Assembly: GCF_900143005.1 (NCBI RefSeq)
Contig: NZ_FRCS01000006.1
Location: 310,001-374,000, forward strand
DNA length: 64,000 nucleotides
Reading direction: 5' to 3'
Source of the DNA: Cryptosporangium aurantiacum
GTDB lineage: Bacteria; Actinomycetota; Actinomycetes; Mycobacteriales; Cryptosporangiaceae
Notes under the pieces: model-generated
Seen by the model: only the letters and a program-made list of their open reading frames with translations
Databases searched by the model: none
What the model was told of the DNA's origin: nothing
Position numbers and translations under genes: made by a program
Shown here: positions 8,508 to 17,768 of the stretch, in pieces
Position numbering within the stretch: position 1 is the stretch's first letter
Layout: each line of letters starts with the position of its first letter

Positions 8508-9305
8508 TTGCCCAGCAGAGGAGTAGGTCCCGTAGTGCCTGAGCTCAACCCCACCGACCACGACGGAAGCCCGCTCGGCGCCTGGCTGCAGCACAACCCG
8601 ACACGGTCACGGCCAACCGCGCCCAGCGGTGGCTCGAGGTCCGCCTTCTACGCGCGCATGTCCACACGGGAGTTCCAGGACCCGGAGTCCTCGACCGGTT
8701 GGCAGCGCCAAGTCGCCACCGATCTGATCACCGGCCACGGGCGAATCGCCGCGGAGTTCATCGACGTCGGCTGCTCCCGCCGCCGCTCCTGGACTAGCCG
8801 ACCGGAAGCAGCCGCGCTGCTCGAATCCCCTGCGAACCCGGACCGGCAGTTCGACGCGGTGGTCGTCGGTGAATACGAGCGGGCATTCTGCGGCCAGCAG
8901 TCCGTGACCTTCTGCCGGTGCTCGCCGGCCATCCTCCAGATATGGCTACCGGAGTTTCACGGCCCCGTCGACCCGGCCGACCCCGTCCACCAAGCGCAGC
9001 CCGACCCGGAGACCTCGCGGCACGTGCGGCGGATCTTCGCTCAGCAGCTGACCGGGCGGAGTGTCGCGAGCATCGCCCGAGAGCTCAACGAGACCGGCGT
9101 GCCGTGTCCCTCCGTCGCCGACCCGGGACGCAACCGCAACCGCCGTGCGCGCCCGTGGACCGTCCGGACCGTGGCGAGCATCCTGACCAATCCCCGCTTC
9201 ACCGGCAGAGCCGCACGCGGCCGCTCAGGTCATCAGGATTTAACCCGCCGGGACCGCTTCCGGAACACACGGACCCCACTCTCGACGCCATTACCTATCG
9301 ATTGA
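8508..9305 (+). pseudogene. serine recombinase remnant, N-terminal part with internal deletion
   Basis: The frame still encodes the start of a resolvase-type catalytic domain (AFYARMSTREFQDPESS with the nucleophile Ser, then AAEFIDVGCSRRRSW, FDAVVVGEYERAF), followed by a fragment of the recombinase DNA-binding domain (PDPETSRHVRRIFAQQL, ELNETGVPCPS, ASILTNPRFTGR). Between GPVDPADP and QPDPETS the usual roughly 100 residues with the SKGERNR helix and GGRPPYGY block are missing. That is an in-frame deletion, perhaps between the repeated PADP/QPDP codons. After FTGR the family similarity stops and the frame drifts to a stop at 9305. No zinc ribbon or C-terminal coiled coil follows. It cannot be an active integrase. 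The start is uncertain (8508 or 8535). A C-terminal recombinase remnant lies at 19897-20229 in the same orientation. Confidence 0.8.
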
Positions 9306-9312
9306 CAGGTAA
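9291..9312. promoter_or_regulatory. 22-bp imperfect palindrome, probable operator of the carboxylase operon
   Basis: The arms TTACCTATCGA (9291-9301) and TTGACAGGTAA (9302-9312) match as an inverted repeat at 9 of 11 positions. They sit 25 bases before the permease ATG, at the head of the operon. A TTGACA lies inside the right arm but no good -10 follows it. The TetR protein encoded at the end of the operon is the natural candidate to bind here. Confidence 0.55.
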
Positions 9313-9337
9313 CCCTGGCCGCTCCGGAGGTGGTGTC

Positions 9338-10921
9338 ATGAGCGCAGCCGAGTCCGCACCCGTCTTAGGGCCGGAACACAGCACGGTCCGCGGTCCCATC
9401 GGCTACAAGCAGGAGTTGCACCGCGGAGTGGGGACGTTCGCTTCCTTCGCCGCCGGCTTCTCGTTCGTTTCGATCCTCACGACCGTGTTCCAGCTGTTCG
9501 GGCTGGGCTTCCTCCTCGGGGGCGCGTCGTTCTTCTGGACCTGGCCGGTGGTCTTCGCCGGACAGCTCTGCGTCGCCTTTTGCTTCGCCGAGCTCGCCGG
9601 TCGCTGGCCGGTGTCGGGCGCGATCTTCCAGTGGTCCAGCCGCCTGGCCGGCACGACGTGGGGCTGGTTCACCGGCTGGATCATGGTCATCGGCCAGATC
9701 TTGACGGTGGCGGTGGCCGCGATCGCCATGCAGGCCGTGCTGCCCGCCATCTGGTCGGGTTTCCAGCTCGTGGGCGGCTCCGGCGCCGATCCGTCGATTC
9801 TGTCGCCGACCGGCGCGAAGAACGCCGTCATCCTCGGCATCATCGTGCTCGTCTTCACCACCCTGGTGAACATCCTCGGCATCCGCCAGATGGCCGCGAC
9901 GACCAGCGTCGGCGTCGCCATCGAGATCGTCGGCGTCGTCGTGCTCATCGGCGTGCTGTTCGCGCTCTCCGAGCGCGGCCCGTCCGTGGTGCTGCACAAC
10001 ACCGGTTGGGAGGGCACCGGCCACTACTTCTTCGCCTGGCTGGCGTCCTCGCTCATGGCCGCATACGTGATGGTGGGCTTCGACTCCGCCGGTGAGCTCG
10101 CCGAGGAGACCTACGCCCCTCGCAAGACGACGCCGAAGACGATCATCCGCGCCCTGGTCATCTCGGGTATCGGCGGCGGCCTGCTCATCCTGGGTGCGCT
10201 GATGGCGGCACCGAGCCTGACCGACGGCAACCTGTCGACGTTCGGCCTCTCGTGGGTCATCACCGAGCGCCTCGGCGACGTACTGGGCCGGCTGCTGCTC
10301 TGCTGTGTCGCGGTCGCGGTCTTCGCCTGCACGCTCGCGGTCCAGACGTCCGGCGCGCGGATGATCTACTCGATGTCCCGGGAACGCGCGTTCCCCTTCT
10401 CCGCCGCGCTCGGGAAAGTCTCGCCGCGCACCGGCACGCCGGTCGTCACCTCGATCGTGGTCGGTGCCGGCGCCTCGCTCGCCCTCGCGGTCAACATCAA
10501 CTCGACGACGATCTTCACGGCCCTGTCCAGCATCTGCATCGCGATGCTCTACATCGCCTACCTGGGCGTCACGCTGCCGCTGCTCGTCGTGCGGATCAAG
10601 CACCGCGCGACCGACCACTTCCCGGCCGGGCACGACGAGGACGGCGCGCCGCTGTTCTCGATGGGCCGATTCGGCATCGCCGTCAACGTCCTCGCCGTCG
10701 TCTACGGCGCGCTCATGGTGGTCAACCTGATGTGGCCGCGGCCGGAGATCTACGACCTCTCGACGAACGGGAACTGGGTGCTCCAGTACAGCGCGCTGCT
10801 GCTGGTCGGCCTGACCGTGGCCGTCGGCGCCGGCTACTTCGGCTACCGGCGACTGCACACCCGCATCGACCTGGTCCACGTTCCGCACACGCACATCGCC
10901 GCCGAGGGGGCGGACGCGTGA
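9338..10921 (+). CDS. APC-family amino acid/amine permease
   Basis: 527 aa from the ATG at 9338, which has a GGAGGTGG ribosome site 4-5 bases upstream. The frame is open further upstream into the recombinase remnant, but that extension is not related to the family. About 12-13 hydrophobic segments are visible, and the early segment GVGTFASFAAGFSFVSILT matches the APC substrate helix TM1. A GFDSAGELAEETYAPRKTTP stretch is the typical cytoplasmic loop after TM6 of the amino acid/choline (ACT) group. It would import a nitrogenous solute across the cytoplasmic membrane. The operon suggests urea, guanidine or an amine that yields them. Its stop overlaps the next start (GTGA). Confidence 0.88.
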   Translation: MSAAESAPVLGPEHSTVRGPIGYKQELHRGVGTFASFAAGFSFVSILTTVFQLFGLGFLLGGASFFWTWPVVFAGQLCVAFCFAELAGRWPVSGAIFQWSSRLAGTTWGWFTGWIMVIGQILTVAVAAIAMQAVLPAIWSGFQLVGGSGADPSILSPTGAKNAVILGIIVLVFTTLVNILGIRQMAATTSVGVAIEIVGVVVLIGVLFALSERGPSVVLHNTGWEGTGHYFFAWLASSLMAAYVMVGFDSAGELAEETYAPRKTTPKTIIRALVISGIGGGLLILGALMAAPSLTDGNLSTFGLSWVITERLGDVLGRLLLCCVAVAVFACTLAVQTSGARMIYSMSRERAFPFSAALGKVSPRTGTPVVTSIVVGAGASLALAVNINSTTIFTALSSICIAMLYIAYLGVTLPLLVVRIKHRATDHFPAGHDEDGAPLFSMGRFGIAVNVLAVVYGALMVVNLMWPRPEIYDLSTNGNWVLQYSALLLVGLTVAVGAGYFGYRRLHTRIDLVHVPHTHIAAEGADA

Positions 10922-11763
10922 CGACCCGCGGCGAGCACCTGACCGACAGCGTCCGCAACGCCCGCGCCGACGCCCGCGCGCAGACCGGCCTGACCAGCGA
11001 GTGGATGCCGTACCTGCCGGCGTCCGGCAGCCCGTTCGCGCCGGCCGGCGTGGACCCGGTCGACCTGGTGTGGGCCGAGACCGTGGCCCCGGGCGGCTAT
11101 GCCCACAAGGTCCTCGCCCGGGGAACCCGCCTGCGCCTCGACGACCCGACCGGCGACGCGTGCGCGCACCTCGTCGTCTACAACGCACTCGAACCCGTCG
11201 AACGGCTCAACGTGGCCGACACCGTGAAGATCCCGTGGCAGGCCTACCTCGGCGCAGGACACCCGTTGCTGTCGGGCGAGGGGCGGGTGCTCGCCACGGT
11301 CGTGGCCGATACCTCGGCGCACCACGACGCGTTCTGCGGCACCACCACCGAGGCGTGGAACGACCGCAAGTACGGCGACGCCCGCCCGGAGGGACCGTCC
11401 CCGGCCGGCCGGAGCCTGTTCGTCAAGGCCGCGGCCAAGCACGGCCTGAGCCGACGGGATCTGCCGCCGAGCGTCTCGTTCTTCCAAGGAGTCCGGGTCG
11501 AGGCCGATGGCGGCTTCACGTGGCTCGGCTCGGCCGGCCCCGGCACTTCGGTCGAGCTGGTGGCCGAGCTGCCGCTGCTGGTGCTGCTCGCGAACGTCGC
11601 CCACCCGCTCGACCCCCGCCCGGAGTACGTGGTCGGTCCACTGCGAGTGCACGCGTGGCGCGGTCCGGCCACCGGTCCGGGCGACGAGCGGTTCACCGCT
11701 ACCCCCGAGCGGAACCGCGCGTACCTCAACTCGATCGACTACGCGGAGGCACGAGGCCTGTGA
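10918..11763 (+). CDS. DUF1989 urea-carboxylase-associated protein 1, putative carboxyguanidine deiminase subunit
   Basis: 281 aa with a GTG start at 10918 overlapping the permease stop. It is a DUF1989 protein: ETVAPGGYAHKVLARGTRLRLDD, ACAHLVVYNA and the late LLVLLANVAHPLDP. Family knowledge: the two DUF1989 proteins always paired with urea-carboxylase genes, formerly UAAP1/UAAP2, were shown in other bacteria to form carboxyguanidine deiminase, converting carboxyguanidine to allophanate. Here the paralogue follows directly with a 4-base overlap, supporting a hetero-oligomer. It would act between the carboxylase and allophanate hydrolase in the cytosol. The substrate assignment is inferred from family and context. 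Confidence 0.85.
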   Translation: MTTRGEHLTDSVRNARADARAQTGLTSEWMPYLPASGSPFAPAGVDPVDLVWAETVAPGGYAHKVLARGTRLRLDDPTGDACAHLVVYNALEPVERLNVADTVKIPWQAYLGAGHPLLSGEGRVLATVVADTSAHHDAFCGTTTEAWNDRKYGDARPEGPSPAGRSLFVKAAAKHGLSRRDLPPSVSFFQGVRVEADGGFTWLGSAGPGTSVELVAELPLLVLLANVAHPLDPRPEYVVGPLRVHAWRGPATGPGDERFTATPERNRAYLNSIDYAEARGL

Positions 11764-12425
11764 CCGTGGAAACCGCCGCACCGGATTCCCGCTTCGACTG
11801 GAGCGCACCGCTCGTCCCGGGCACCGTCGCGCTCGACGACCGGGTCGCCCCGAACGCGCCCTGGTCGGGCGTCGTGCTGCGGGGGCAAGTGCTGACGATC
11901 GTCGACGTCGGCGGGAATCAGTCCGCCGACTGCCTGATCTACAACGCGCACGACTTCGCCGAGCGCTACAGCGTTCCGGACACCCTCGCCTGGCAGGGCA
12001 ATGCCTATGTGCGCACCGGCACTGTGCTGCGCAGCAACGAGGGCCGTCCACTGATGACCGTCGTGGCCAACGAGATCGACCGCCAGGACACGATCGGCGG
12101 CGCCTGCGGCAAGGAATCCAACACGCTGCGGTACGGCCACCACGTCGGCTACCAGCACGGTTGCCGGGAGAACTTCCTCACCGAGGGGTCCCGGCGCGGT
12201 CTCGACGCCCGCGACCTGGTGTCGAACCTCAACTGGTTCATGAACGTCCCGGTCGAGGCGGACGGCGCCCTCGGCATCGTCGACGGCATGTCCGCGCCCG
12301 GCAAGCGCGTCGCCGTGCGCGCCGAGATGGACGTGCTCGTGCTCGTCTCCAACTGTCCCCAGATGAACAACCCGTGCAACGACTTCGATCCCACGCCGCT
12401 GCGGATGATCGTGGTCGAGCGATGA
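11760..12425 (+). CDS. DUF1989 urea-carboxylase-associated protein 2, putative carboxyguanidine deiminase subunit
   Basis: 221 aa from the GTG at 11760, overlapping the previous stop as GTGA. The GGNQSADCLIYNA block and the GGACGKESNTLRYG block carry Cys, Asp and His residues expected to bind metal in DUF1989 proteins. It ends in NCPQMNNPCNDFDPTPLR, a strongly conserved family tail. It is the shorter partner of the preceding protein and probably forms the deiminase with it. Translational coupling on both sides (GTGA, ATGA) suggests matched synthesis with the carboxylase. A role in urea metabolism without deiminase activity was the older view. Confidence 0.87.
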   Translation: MTVETAAPDSRFDWSAPLVPGTVALDDRVAPNAPWSGVVLRGQVLTIVDVGGNQSADCLIYNAHDFAERYSVPDTLAWQGNAYVRTGTVLRSNEGRPLMTVVANEIDRQDTIGGACGKESNTLRYGHHVGYQHGCRENFLTEGSRRGLDARDLVSNLNWFMNVPVEADGALGIVDGMSAPGKRVAVRAEMDVLVLVSNCPQMNNPCNDFDPTPLRMIVVER

Positions 12426-15400
12426 ACTCTTTTCAACCTCAGGTATCCCCGCAGGTCGAGCACCGTCCGCAGGGGTCGGTCGAAAAGAATTCATTGACCA
12501 CGGTCCTGGTCGCGAACCGCGGTGAGATCGCCCGCCGGATCATTCGGACGGCCCGCGAGCTCGGCATGCGGTCCGTGGCGGTCTTCTCCGACGCCGATCG
12601 CGCGGCTCCGCACGTCCGGGAGGCCGATGCCGCGGTCCACCTCGGCCCGGCACCGGCGCGCGAGTCCTACCTGCGCCACGACGTGATCCTCGAGGCGGCC
12701 CGGAAGACGAACGCCGACATCATCCATCCCGGATACGGATTCCTCTCGGAGAACGTCGACTTCGCTCACGCGGTGGAGGCGGCCGGGATCCGGTTCGCCG
12801 GCCCGGCACCGCACCAGATCACCGCGTTCGGCACGAAGCACACGGCGCGGGCACTGGCCGAGGCCGCCGGCGTGCCGCTGCTCGCGGGTACCGGCCTGCT
12901 CTCCTCCGCCGAAGAGGCGGTCGCCGCCGCGGAGGCGATCGGGCTCCCGGTCATGCTGAAGGCCACCGGCGGAGGCGGCGGAATCGGCATGCAGGCGTGC
13001 GCCACGGTGGATGACGTCCGGGATGGATACGCACGGGTCGCCGCGCTCGCCGCGGCCAACTTCGGCTCCGCCGGCATCTTCCTCGAGCGACTCGTCCGGC
13101 CCGCGCGCCACGTCGAGGTCCAGGTCTTCGGCGACGGCCACGGGCGCATCGCGATCCTCGGGGACCGTGACTGTTCACTCCAACGGCGGAACCAGAAGGT
13201 CATCGAAGAGGCGCCCGCACCGGCTCTGCCCGCGCACGTCCGCGCGTCACTGCACGCTGCGGCACGCGACCTGTTGGCCACCGTCGACTACCGGAGCGCC
13301 GGCACCGTCGAGTTCGTCTACGACCCGGTTCGCGAGGAAGCCTCGTTCCTGGAGGTCAACACCCGGCTGCAGGTCGAGCACCCGGTCACCGAGGAGGTCT
13401 TCGGCGTCGACCTGGTCGCGCTGATGCTGCTCCTGGCCCGCGACGGGGTGGTGGACGAGGACGTCTTCACGCGGCCGTGGACGCCCCGCGGCTTCGCGGT
13501 CGAGGCCCGGGTCTACGCCGAGGATCCCGCGAAGGACTCGCTGCCGTCCTCCGGCCTGGTCACCCGGGCGGTGTTCCCTGCGCTGCCCGGCGTGCGGGTG
13601 GACGGTTACGTCGAGACCGGCCTGGACGTGTCGCCGTTCTACGACCCGATGCTCGCCAAGGTCATCGCGGTCGGCGATACCCGCGACGACGCCCTCGACC
13701 TGCTCGGCGAGGCGTTGGACGCCACCCGCGTCGACGGCATCGTCACCAACCTCGGGTTGCTGCGCGCGCTCACCGATGAGGTCGACCTGCGCGCCGCCGT
13801 CCACTCGACCAGCACGCTGACGCACACCACCGATCCCGACCCGCGAATCGATGTGCTGGCGCCCGGCCCCCTCACCACCGTCCAGGACCTCCCCGGACGC
13901 CTGGGGTACTGGCATGTCGGCGTCCCGCCGAGCGGCCCGTTCGACCCGGTCTCGTTCGCCGAGGCGAATCTCGCGGTCGGCAACCCCGCGGAGGCGCCCG
14001 CGCTCGAGGTCACCGCGGGAGGCCTCACGCTCCGGTTCTCCACGCCGTCGGTCGTCAGCGTCACCGGCGCGGAACTTCCGGTGACCCTGGACGGCGCGGA
14101 GGTCGAGCTCTGGACCGCGATCGACGTCCCGGCGGACGGCACCCTCACTCTGGGCACCTCGAACGGCCCCGGCCTACGCAGCTACGTCGCCGTCCGCGGC
14201 GGCATCGATGTCCCCACGTACCTCGGCAGCGCCTCGACGTTCACGCTCGGCGCCTTCGGCGGCCACGGGGGCCGGGCGCTGCTCGCCGGCGATGTTCTGC
14301 GGCCCGGTTCGCCGGACTCGGCTGACAACGCCGCGCTGGGCCGGGTACCCGGGCCGACGCCGGCCGACCGACGCCCGTTCCTCACGTCCTCCTGGCAGAT
14401 CGGCGTCACCGAGGGCCCGCACTCGGCACCGGAGTTCTTCACCCGCGACGACATCGACACGCTGTACGCCACGGCCTACGAGGTGCACCACAACTCCGCT
14501 CGCACCGGCATCCGGCTGATCGGTCCGAAACCGACCTGGGCTAGGCCGGACGGCGGCGAGGCGGGCCTGCACCCGTCCAACATCCACGACACCCCGTACG
14601 CGATCGGCGCGCTGGACTTCACCGGGGACACGCCGATCATCCTGGGCCCGGACGGGCCCTCGCTCGGCGGTTTCGTCTGCCCCGCGGTCGTGGCCAGCGG
14701 CGAACTCTGGAAACTCGGACAGCTGCGGCCCGGCGACAGCGTCCGGTTCGTGCCCGTCAAGGAGGTCGACGCCGCCGCGCTCGTCGACGCGCGCAGCGCA
14801 CCAGCCCTGCTCTCGTCCGGCGGGGACGGTGACGACGGAGTTCTGGCGTGGATCGGGCCCGCCGACGACCGGCCGTCGGTGACCTACCGACGCGACGGCG
14901 ACGACAACCTGCTCGTCGAGTACGGGCCGATGGCACTCGACCTGGCCCTGCGCATGCGGGTGCACGCGCTGCAGGAGACGCTCGCCCGGCACGCGCCGGA
15001 CGGCATCCTCGACGTCACCCCCGGCATCCGCTCGCTGCAGATCCACACCGACGCGAGCAAGCTCAAGGCCCGTGACGTCGCGAGCCTCCTGCGGGACCTC
15101 GAGGCGGAGGTGCCCCCGACGCACGAGCTGGTCGTGCCCTCCCGCACGGTCCGGCTCCCGTTGAGCTGGGACGATCCCGCCACACGGCTGGCCATCGAGC
15201 GGTACATGGCCGGCGTTCGCGACGACGCCCCCTGGTGCCCGTGGAACATCGAGTTCATCCGGCGAATCAACGGCCTGGACACCGCCGACGACGTCTACCG
15301 CACGGTCTTCGACGCCAGCTACCTCGTGCTCGGACTGGGCGACGTCTACCTGGGCGCGCCCGTCGCCACGCCGCTGGACCCGCGACACCGCCTGGTCACC

Positions 15401-16081
15401 ACCAAGTACAACCCGGCCCGGACCTGGACGGCCGAGAACTCCGTCGGCATCGGCGGCGCCTACCTGTGCATCTACGGCATGGAGGGCCCCGGCGGCTACC
15501 AATTCGTCGGCCGCACCGTGCAGATCTGGAACCGGTTCCGCCGAGGTGGGCTCTTCGGCGAGAACCCGTGGGCGCTGCGGTTCTTCGACCGCATCGAGTG
15601 GTACCCCGTCACCGCGGAGGAACTACTGGAGTTGCGCGCCGAGACCGCCGCCGGCCGCGGAAACTTCGCGACGGCCGACGGCAGATTCTCCCTCGCCGAC
15701 TACCAGGCGTTCCTGACCGAGAACGCCGACTCGATCGCGGAGTTCCGGACCCGCCAGTCGGCCGCCTTCGAGGCCGAGAAGCAACGCTGGCGCGCGTCGG
15801 GCGAGTTCGACCGGCGCGACGATCCCGAGCCCGTCGCGGCCGACGCCGTCACCGTGCCGGCCGACGCCACCGCTGTCACCGCGTCCTTCCCGGCGACGGT
15901 GTGGCAACTGGCCGCCTCTCCGGGCGACAGCGTCGCGGCCGGCGACACGATCATGTCCTTGGAGGCGATGAAGATGGAGATGACGGTGACCGCACCGATC
16001 ACCGGCACCCTCGTCGAGCTGTACGTCCGCTCCGGGGAGCAGGTGGCGCCCGGCCAGGTCGTCGCGGCGGTGCGGTCGTGA
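12422..16081 (+). CDS. uca: biotin-dependent urea/guanidine carboxylase
   Basis: 1219 aa, the usual length. The start is the ATG at 12422 overlapping the previous stop (ATGA); longer readings extend into the DUF1989 genes. Order of domains: biotin carboxylase at about 25-475 (VLVANRGEIARRI, ATP-grasp loop KATGGGGGIGM, EVNTRLQVEHPVTE), carboxyltransferase of KipA type then KipI type at about 480-1050 (APGPLTTVQDLPGRLGYWHVG, then NLLVEYGPMALD and VTPGIRSLQIH), and biotin carrier at the C-terminus with EAMKMEM (biotinyl-Lys1184). It carboxylates urea to allophanate or guanidine to carboxyguanidine using ATP and bicarbonate. The two DUF1989 partners favour guanidine. The determining residue lies in the carboxyltransferase part and I cannot assign it with confidence. 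Confidence 0.93.
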   Translation: MNSFQPQVSPQVEHRPQGSVEKNSLTTVLVANRGEIARRIIRTARELGMRSVAVFSDADRAAPHVREADAAVHLGPAPARESYLRHDVILEAARKTNADIIHPGYGFLSENVDFAHAVEAAGIRFAGPAPHQITAFGTKHTARALAEAAGVPLLAGTGLLSSAEEAVAAAEAIGLPVMLKATGGGGGIGMQACATVDDVRDGYARVAALAAANFGSAGIFLERLVRPARHVEVQVFGDGHGRIAILGDRDCSLQRRNQKVIEEAPAPALPAHVRASLHAAARDLLATVDYRSAGTVEFVYDPVREEASFLEVNTRLQVEHPVTEEVFGVDLVALMLLLARDGVVDEDVFTRPWTPRGFAVEARVYAEDPAKDSLPSSGLVTRAVFPALPGVRVDGYVETGLDVSPFYDPMLAKVIAVGDTRDDALDLLGEALDATRVDGIVTNLGLLRALTDEVDLRAAVHSTSTLTHTTDPDPRIDVLAPGPLTTVQDLPGRLGYWHVGVPPSGPFDPVSFAEANLAVGNPAEAPALEVTAGGLTLRFSTPSVVSVTGAELPVTLDGAEVELWTAIDVPADGTLTLGTSNGPGLRSYVAVRGGIDVPTYLGSASTFTLGAFGGHGGRALLAGDVLRPGSPDSADNAALGRVPGPTPADRRPFLTSSWQIGVTEGPHSAPEFFTRDDIDTLYATAYEVHHNSARTGIRLIGPKPTWARPDGGEAGLHPSNIHDTPYAIGALDFTGDTPIILGPDGPSLGGFVCPAVVASGELWKLGQLRPGDSVRFVPVKEVDAAALVDARSAPALLSSGGDGDDGVLAWIGPADDRPSVTYRRDGDDNLLVEYGPMALDLALRMRVHALQETLARHAPDGILDVTPGIRSLQIHTDASKLKARDVASLLRDLEAEVPPTHELVVPSRTVRLPLSWDDPATRLAIERYMAGVRDDAPWCPWNIEFIRRINGLDTADDVYRTVFDASYLVLGLGDVYLGAPVATPLDPRHRLVTTKYNPARTWTAENSVGIGGAYLCIYGMEGPGGYQFVGRTVQIWNRFRRGGLFGENPWALRFFDRIEWYPVTAEELLELRAETAAGRGNFATADGRFSLADYQAFLTENADSIAEFRTRQSAAFEAEKQRWRASGEFDRRDDPEPVAADAVTVPADATAVTASFPATVWQLAASPGDSVAAGDTIMSLEAMKMEMTVTAPITGTLVELYVRSGEQVAPGQVVAAVRS

Positions 16082-17739
16082 ACGGCACCGTTACCGAGCG
16101 GGTCGCGGCCGCGTTCGACCGGATCGAGGCTGCCGACCGGCCCGAGGTGTGGATCTCGGTACGCGACCGCGACGAGGTGCTCCGCGAAGCCGCCTCCGTC
16201 GACCCGGCACTGCCGCTGGCCGGCCTGGTATTCGCAGTCAAGGACAACATCGACGTCGCCGGCCTGCCGACCACCGCCGCGTCGGCGTCGTACACCTACC
16301 GTCCGGCCGCCGACGCGACCGCGGTCCGGCGGCTCCGCGACGCCGGCGCCCTCGTCGTCGGCAAGACGAACCTCGACCAGTTCGCCACCGGTCTGGTCGG
16401 CACCCGCAGCCCCTACGGCGCGGTACGCAACGCGTGGCACCCGGCGCGAATCTCCGGCGGATCGTCGTCCGGCTCCGGGGTCGCCGTGGCGCTCGGCCTG
16501 GTCGACTTCGCCCTCGGCACCGACACCGCCGGCTCCGGACGCGTCCCCGCCGCCCTCAACGGCATCGTCGGGATCAAGCCCACCAAGGGACTCGTCCCGG
16601 TCACCGGCGTGGTTCCCGCCTGCTACAGCCTCGACTGCGTCACGGTCTTCGCGCGCGACCTCGCACTGGGCCGTGCCGTGGCCGAGATGATGGAGGGAGT
16701 CGACCCCGCCGACCCGCTGTCGCGCGTCGCGCAGCCCACCGCTGCGGCACCGGCCCGCCCGCGCCTCGCCGTACCGGCGGCCGAGCACCTCGACGGGCTC
16801 GCGCCAGGGTGGAAGGACGCTTTCGCGGCGGCCGTCCGGCGCTTCGCGAGCGTCGGCGCCGAGATCGTCGAGGTCGACATCGCACCGCTGCTCGAAGCAG
16901 CGGCACTGCTCTACGGTGGCGCGTTCGTCGCCGAGCGCTACGCCGCGGTGGGCGCGCACCTCGAGAAGCATCCCGAGCTGATCGGGACCGATCTGGACCC
17001 GGTCGTCGCGGGCATCGTTCTCGGCGGAAAGGACAAGACGGCTGCCGACTGGGCCGAGGACACCGCCCGGCTGGCCGCGCTCGGCAGCGCCGGCCGGGCC
17101 GCGCTCGCAGGCTGCGCCGCCCTTCTCACGCCGACGACGACCTCGCACCCGACGCTGGCCGACGTCGCCGCGGATCCGGTCGGCGCCAACGCGCGCATGG
17201 GCCGCTACACGAACTACGCCAACCTCCTGGACATGGCGTCCCTGGCCGTCCCCGCGGGTTTCGTCGACGGGTTGCCGTTCGGCGTCATGCTCACCGGGCC
17301 CGCGTTCAGCGACCGCACGTTAGCCGAGCTCGCCGGCCGGTTCGCCAACCCCGGCATCGACGTCTTCGTCGTCGGCGCCCACCTCACCGGCCAGCCTCTC
17401 AACGTCGAGCTGGTCACCGCCGGCGGGACCCTCGTCGCGTCGACCACCACCGCGCCGGCGTACGCGCTGCACGCGCTGGCCACCGATCCGCCCAAGCCCG
17501 GCCTGGTTCGGGTCGGCAGCGGCGGAAGCAGCATCAAGGGTGAGCTGTGGCGGCTGCCGGCGAGCGGATTCGGAGCATTCGTCGCGACGGTTCCGGCGCC
17601 GCTGGCGATCGGTACGGTCGTCCTCGCCGACGGATCCTCGGTCAGCGGCTTCGTCGCCGAACCCGCGGCGCTGGAGAACGCACCCGACATCAGCCACCTC
17701 GGCGGGTGGCGCGACTACCTCGCGACGGCCGCCCGGTGA
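16078..17739 (+). CDS. atzF: allophanate hydrolase
   Basis: 553 aa, GTG start at 16078 overlapping the carboxylase stop. The N-terminal amidase-signature domain has the full Ser-cisSer-Lys triad: Lys55 in FAVKDN, cis-Ser129 in ISGGSSSGS and nucleophile Ser153 in GTDTAGSGR. The spacing between the two serines is 24, as in the family. The C-terminal 120 residues (VFVVGAHLTGQPLN, GELWRLP) form the second AtzF domain, which in characterised enzymes decarboxylates the N-carboxycarbamate product. It converts allophanate to ammonia and carbon dioxide and completes the pathway started by the carboxylase. Confidence 0.93.
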   Translation: MNGTVTERVAAAFDRIEAADRPEVWISVRDRDEVLREAASVDPALPLAGLVFAVKDNIDVAGLPTTAASASYTYRPAADATAVRRLRDAGALVVGKTNLDQFATGLVGTRSPYGAVRNAWHPARISGGSSSGSGVAVALGLVDFALGTDTAGSGRVPAALNGIVGIKPTKGLVPVTGVVPACYSLDCVTVFARDLALGRAVAEMMEGVDPADPLSRVAQPTAAAPARPRLAVPAAEHLDGLAPGWKDAFAAAVRRFASVGAEIVEVDIAPLLEAAALLYGGAFVAERYAAVGAHLEKHPELIGTDLDPVVAGIVLGGKDKTAADWAEDTARLAALGSAGRAALAGCAALLTPTTTSHPTLADVAADPVGANARMGRYTNYANLLDMASLAVPAGFVDGLPFGVMLTGPAFSDRTLAELAGRFANPGIDVFVVGAHLTGQPLNVELVTAGGTLVASTTTAPAYALHALATDPPKPGLVRVGSGGSSIKGELWRLPASGFGAFVATVPAPLAIGTVVLADGSSVSGFVAEPAALENAPDISHLGGWRDYLATAAR

Positions 17740-17768
17740 CGGCAGCGCGCCGTGGAAGGATGACACCC

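Noticed and set aside
9241-9337. Guanidine (ykkC-type) riboswitch upstream of the carboxylase operon
   Set aside because: The leader is short and I see no ykkC-like paired elements or conserved loops; only a protein-type palindrome is clear.
8918-10921. A permease with a 140-residue N-terminal extension from the recombinase remnant
   Set aside because: The extension is out of frame with the recombinase and unrelated to permeases; the ATG at 9338 has a strong ribosome site.
9365-11188. 607-codon open frame on the minus strand across the permease and DUF1989 genes
   Set aside because: Arg/Gly/Asp-rich product with no family features, exactly antisense to genes with clear homology; an effect of high GC.
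11507-12421. N-terminal extension of the carboxylase by about 305 codons
   Set aside because: It lies over the two DUF1989 genes in another frame; the ATG at 12422 overlaps the previous stop as in the rest of the operon.
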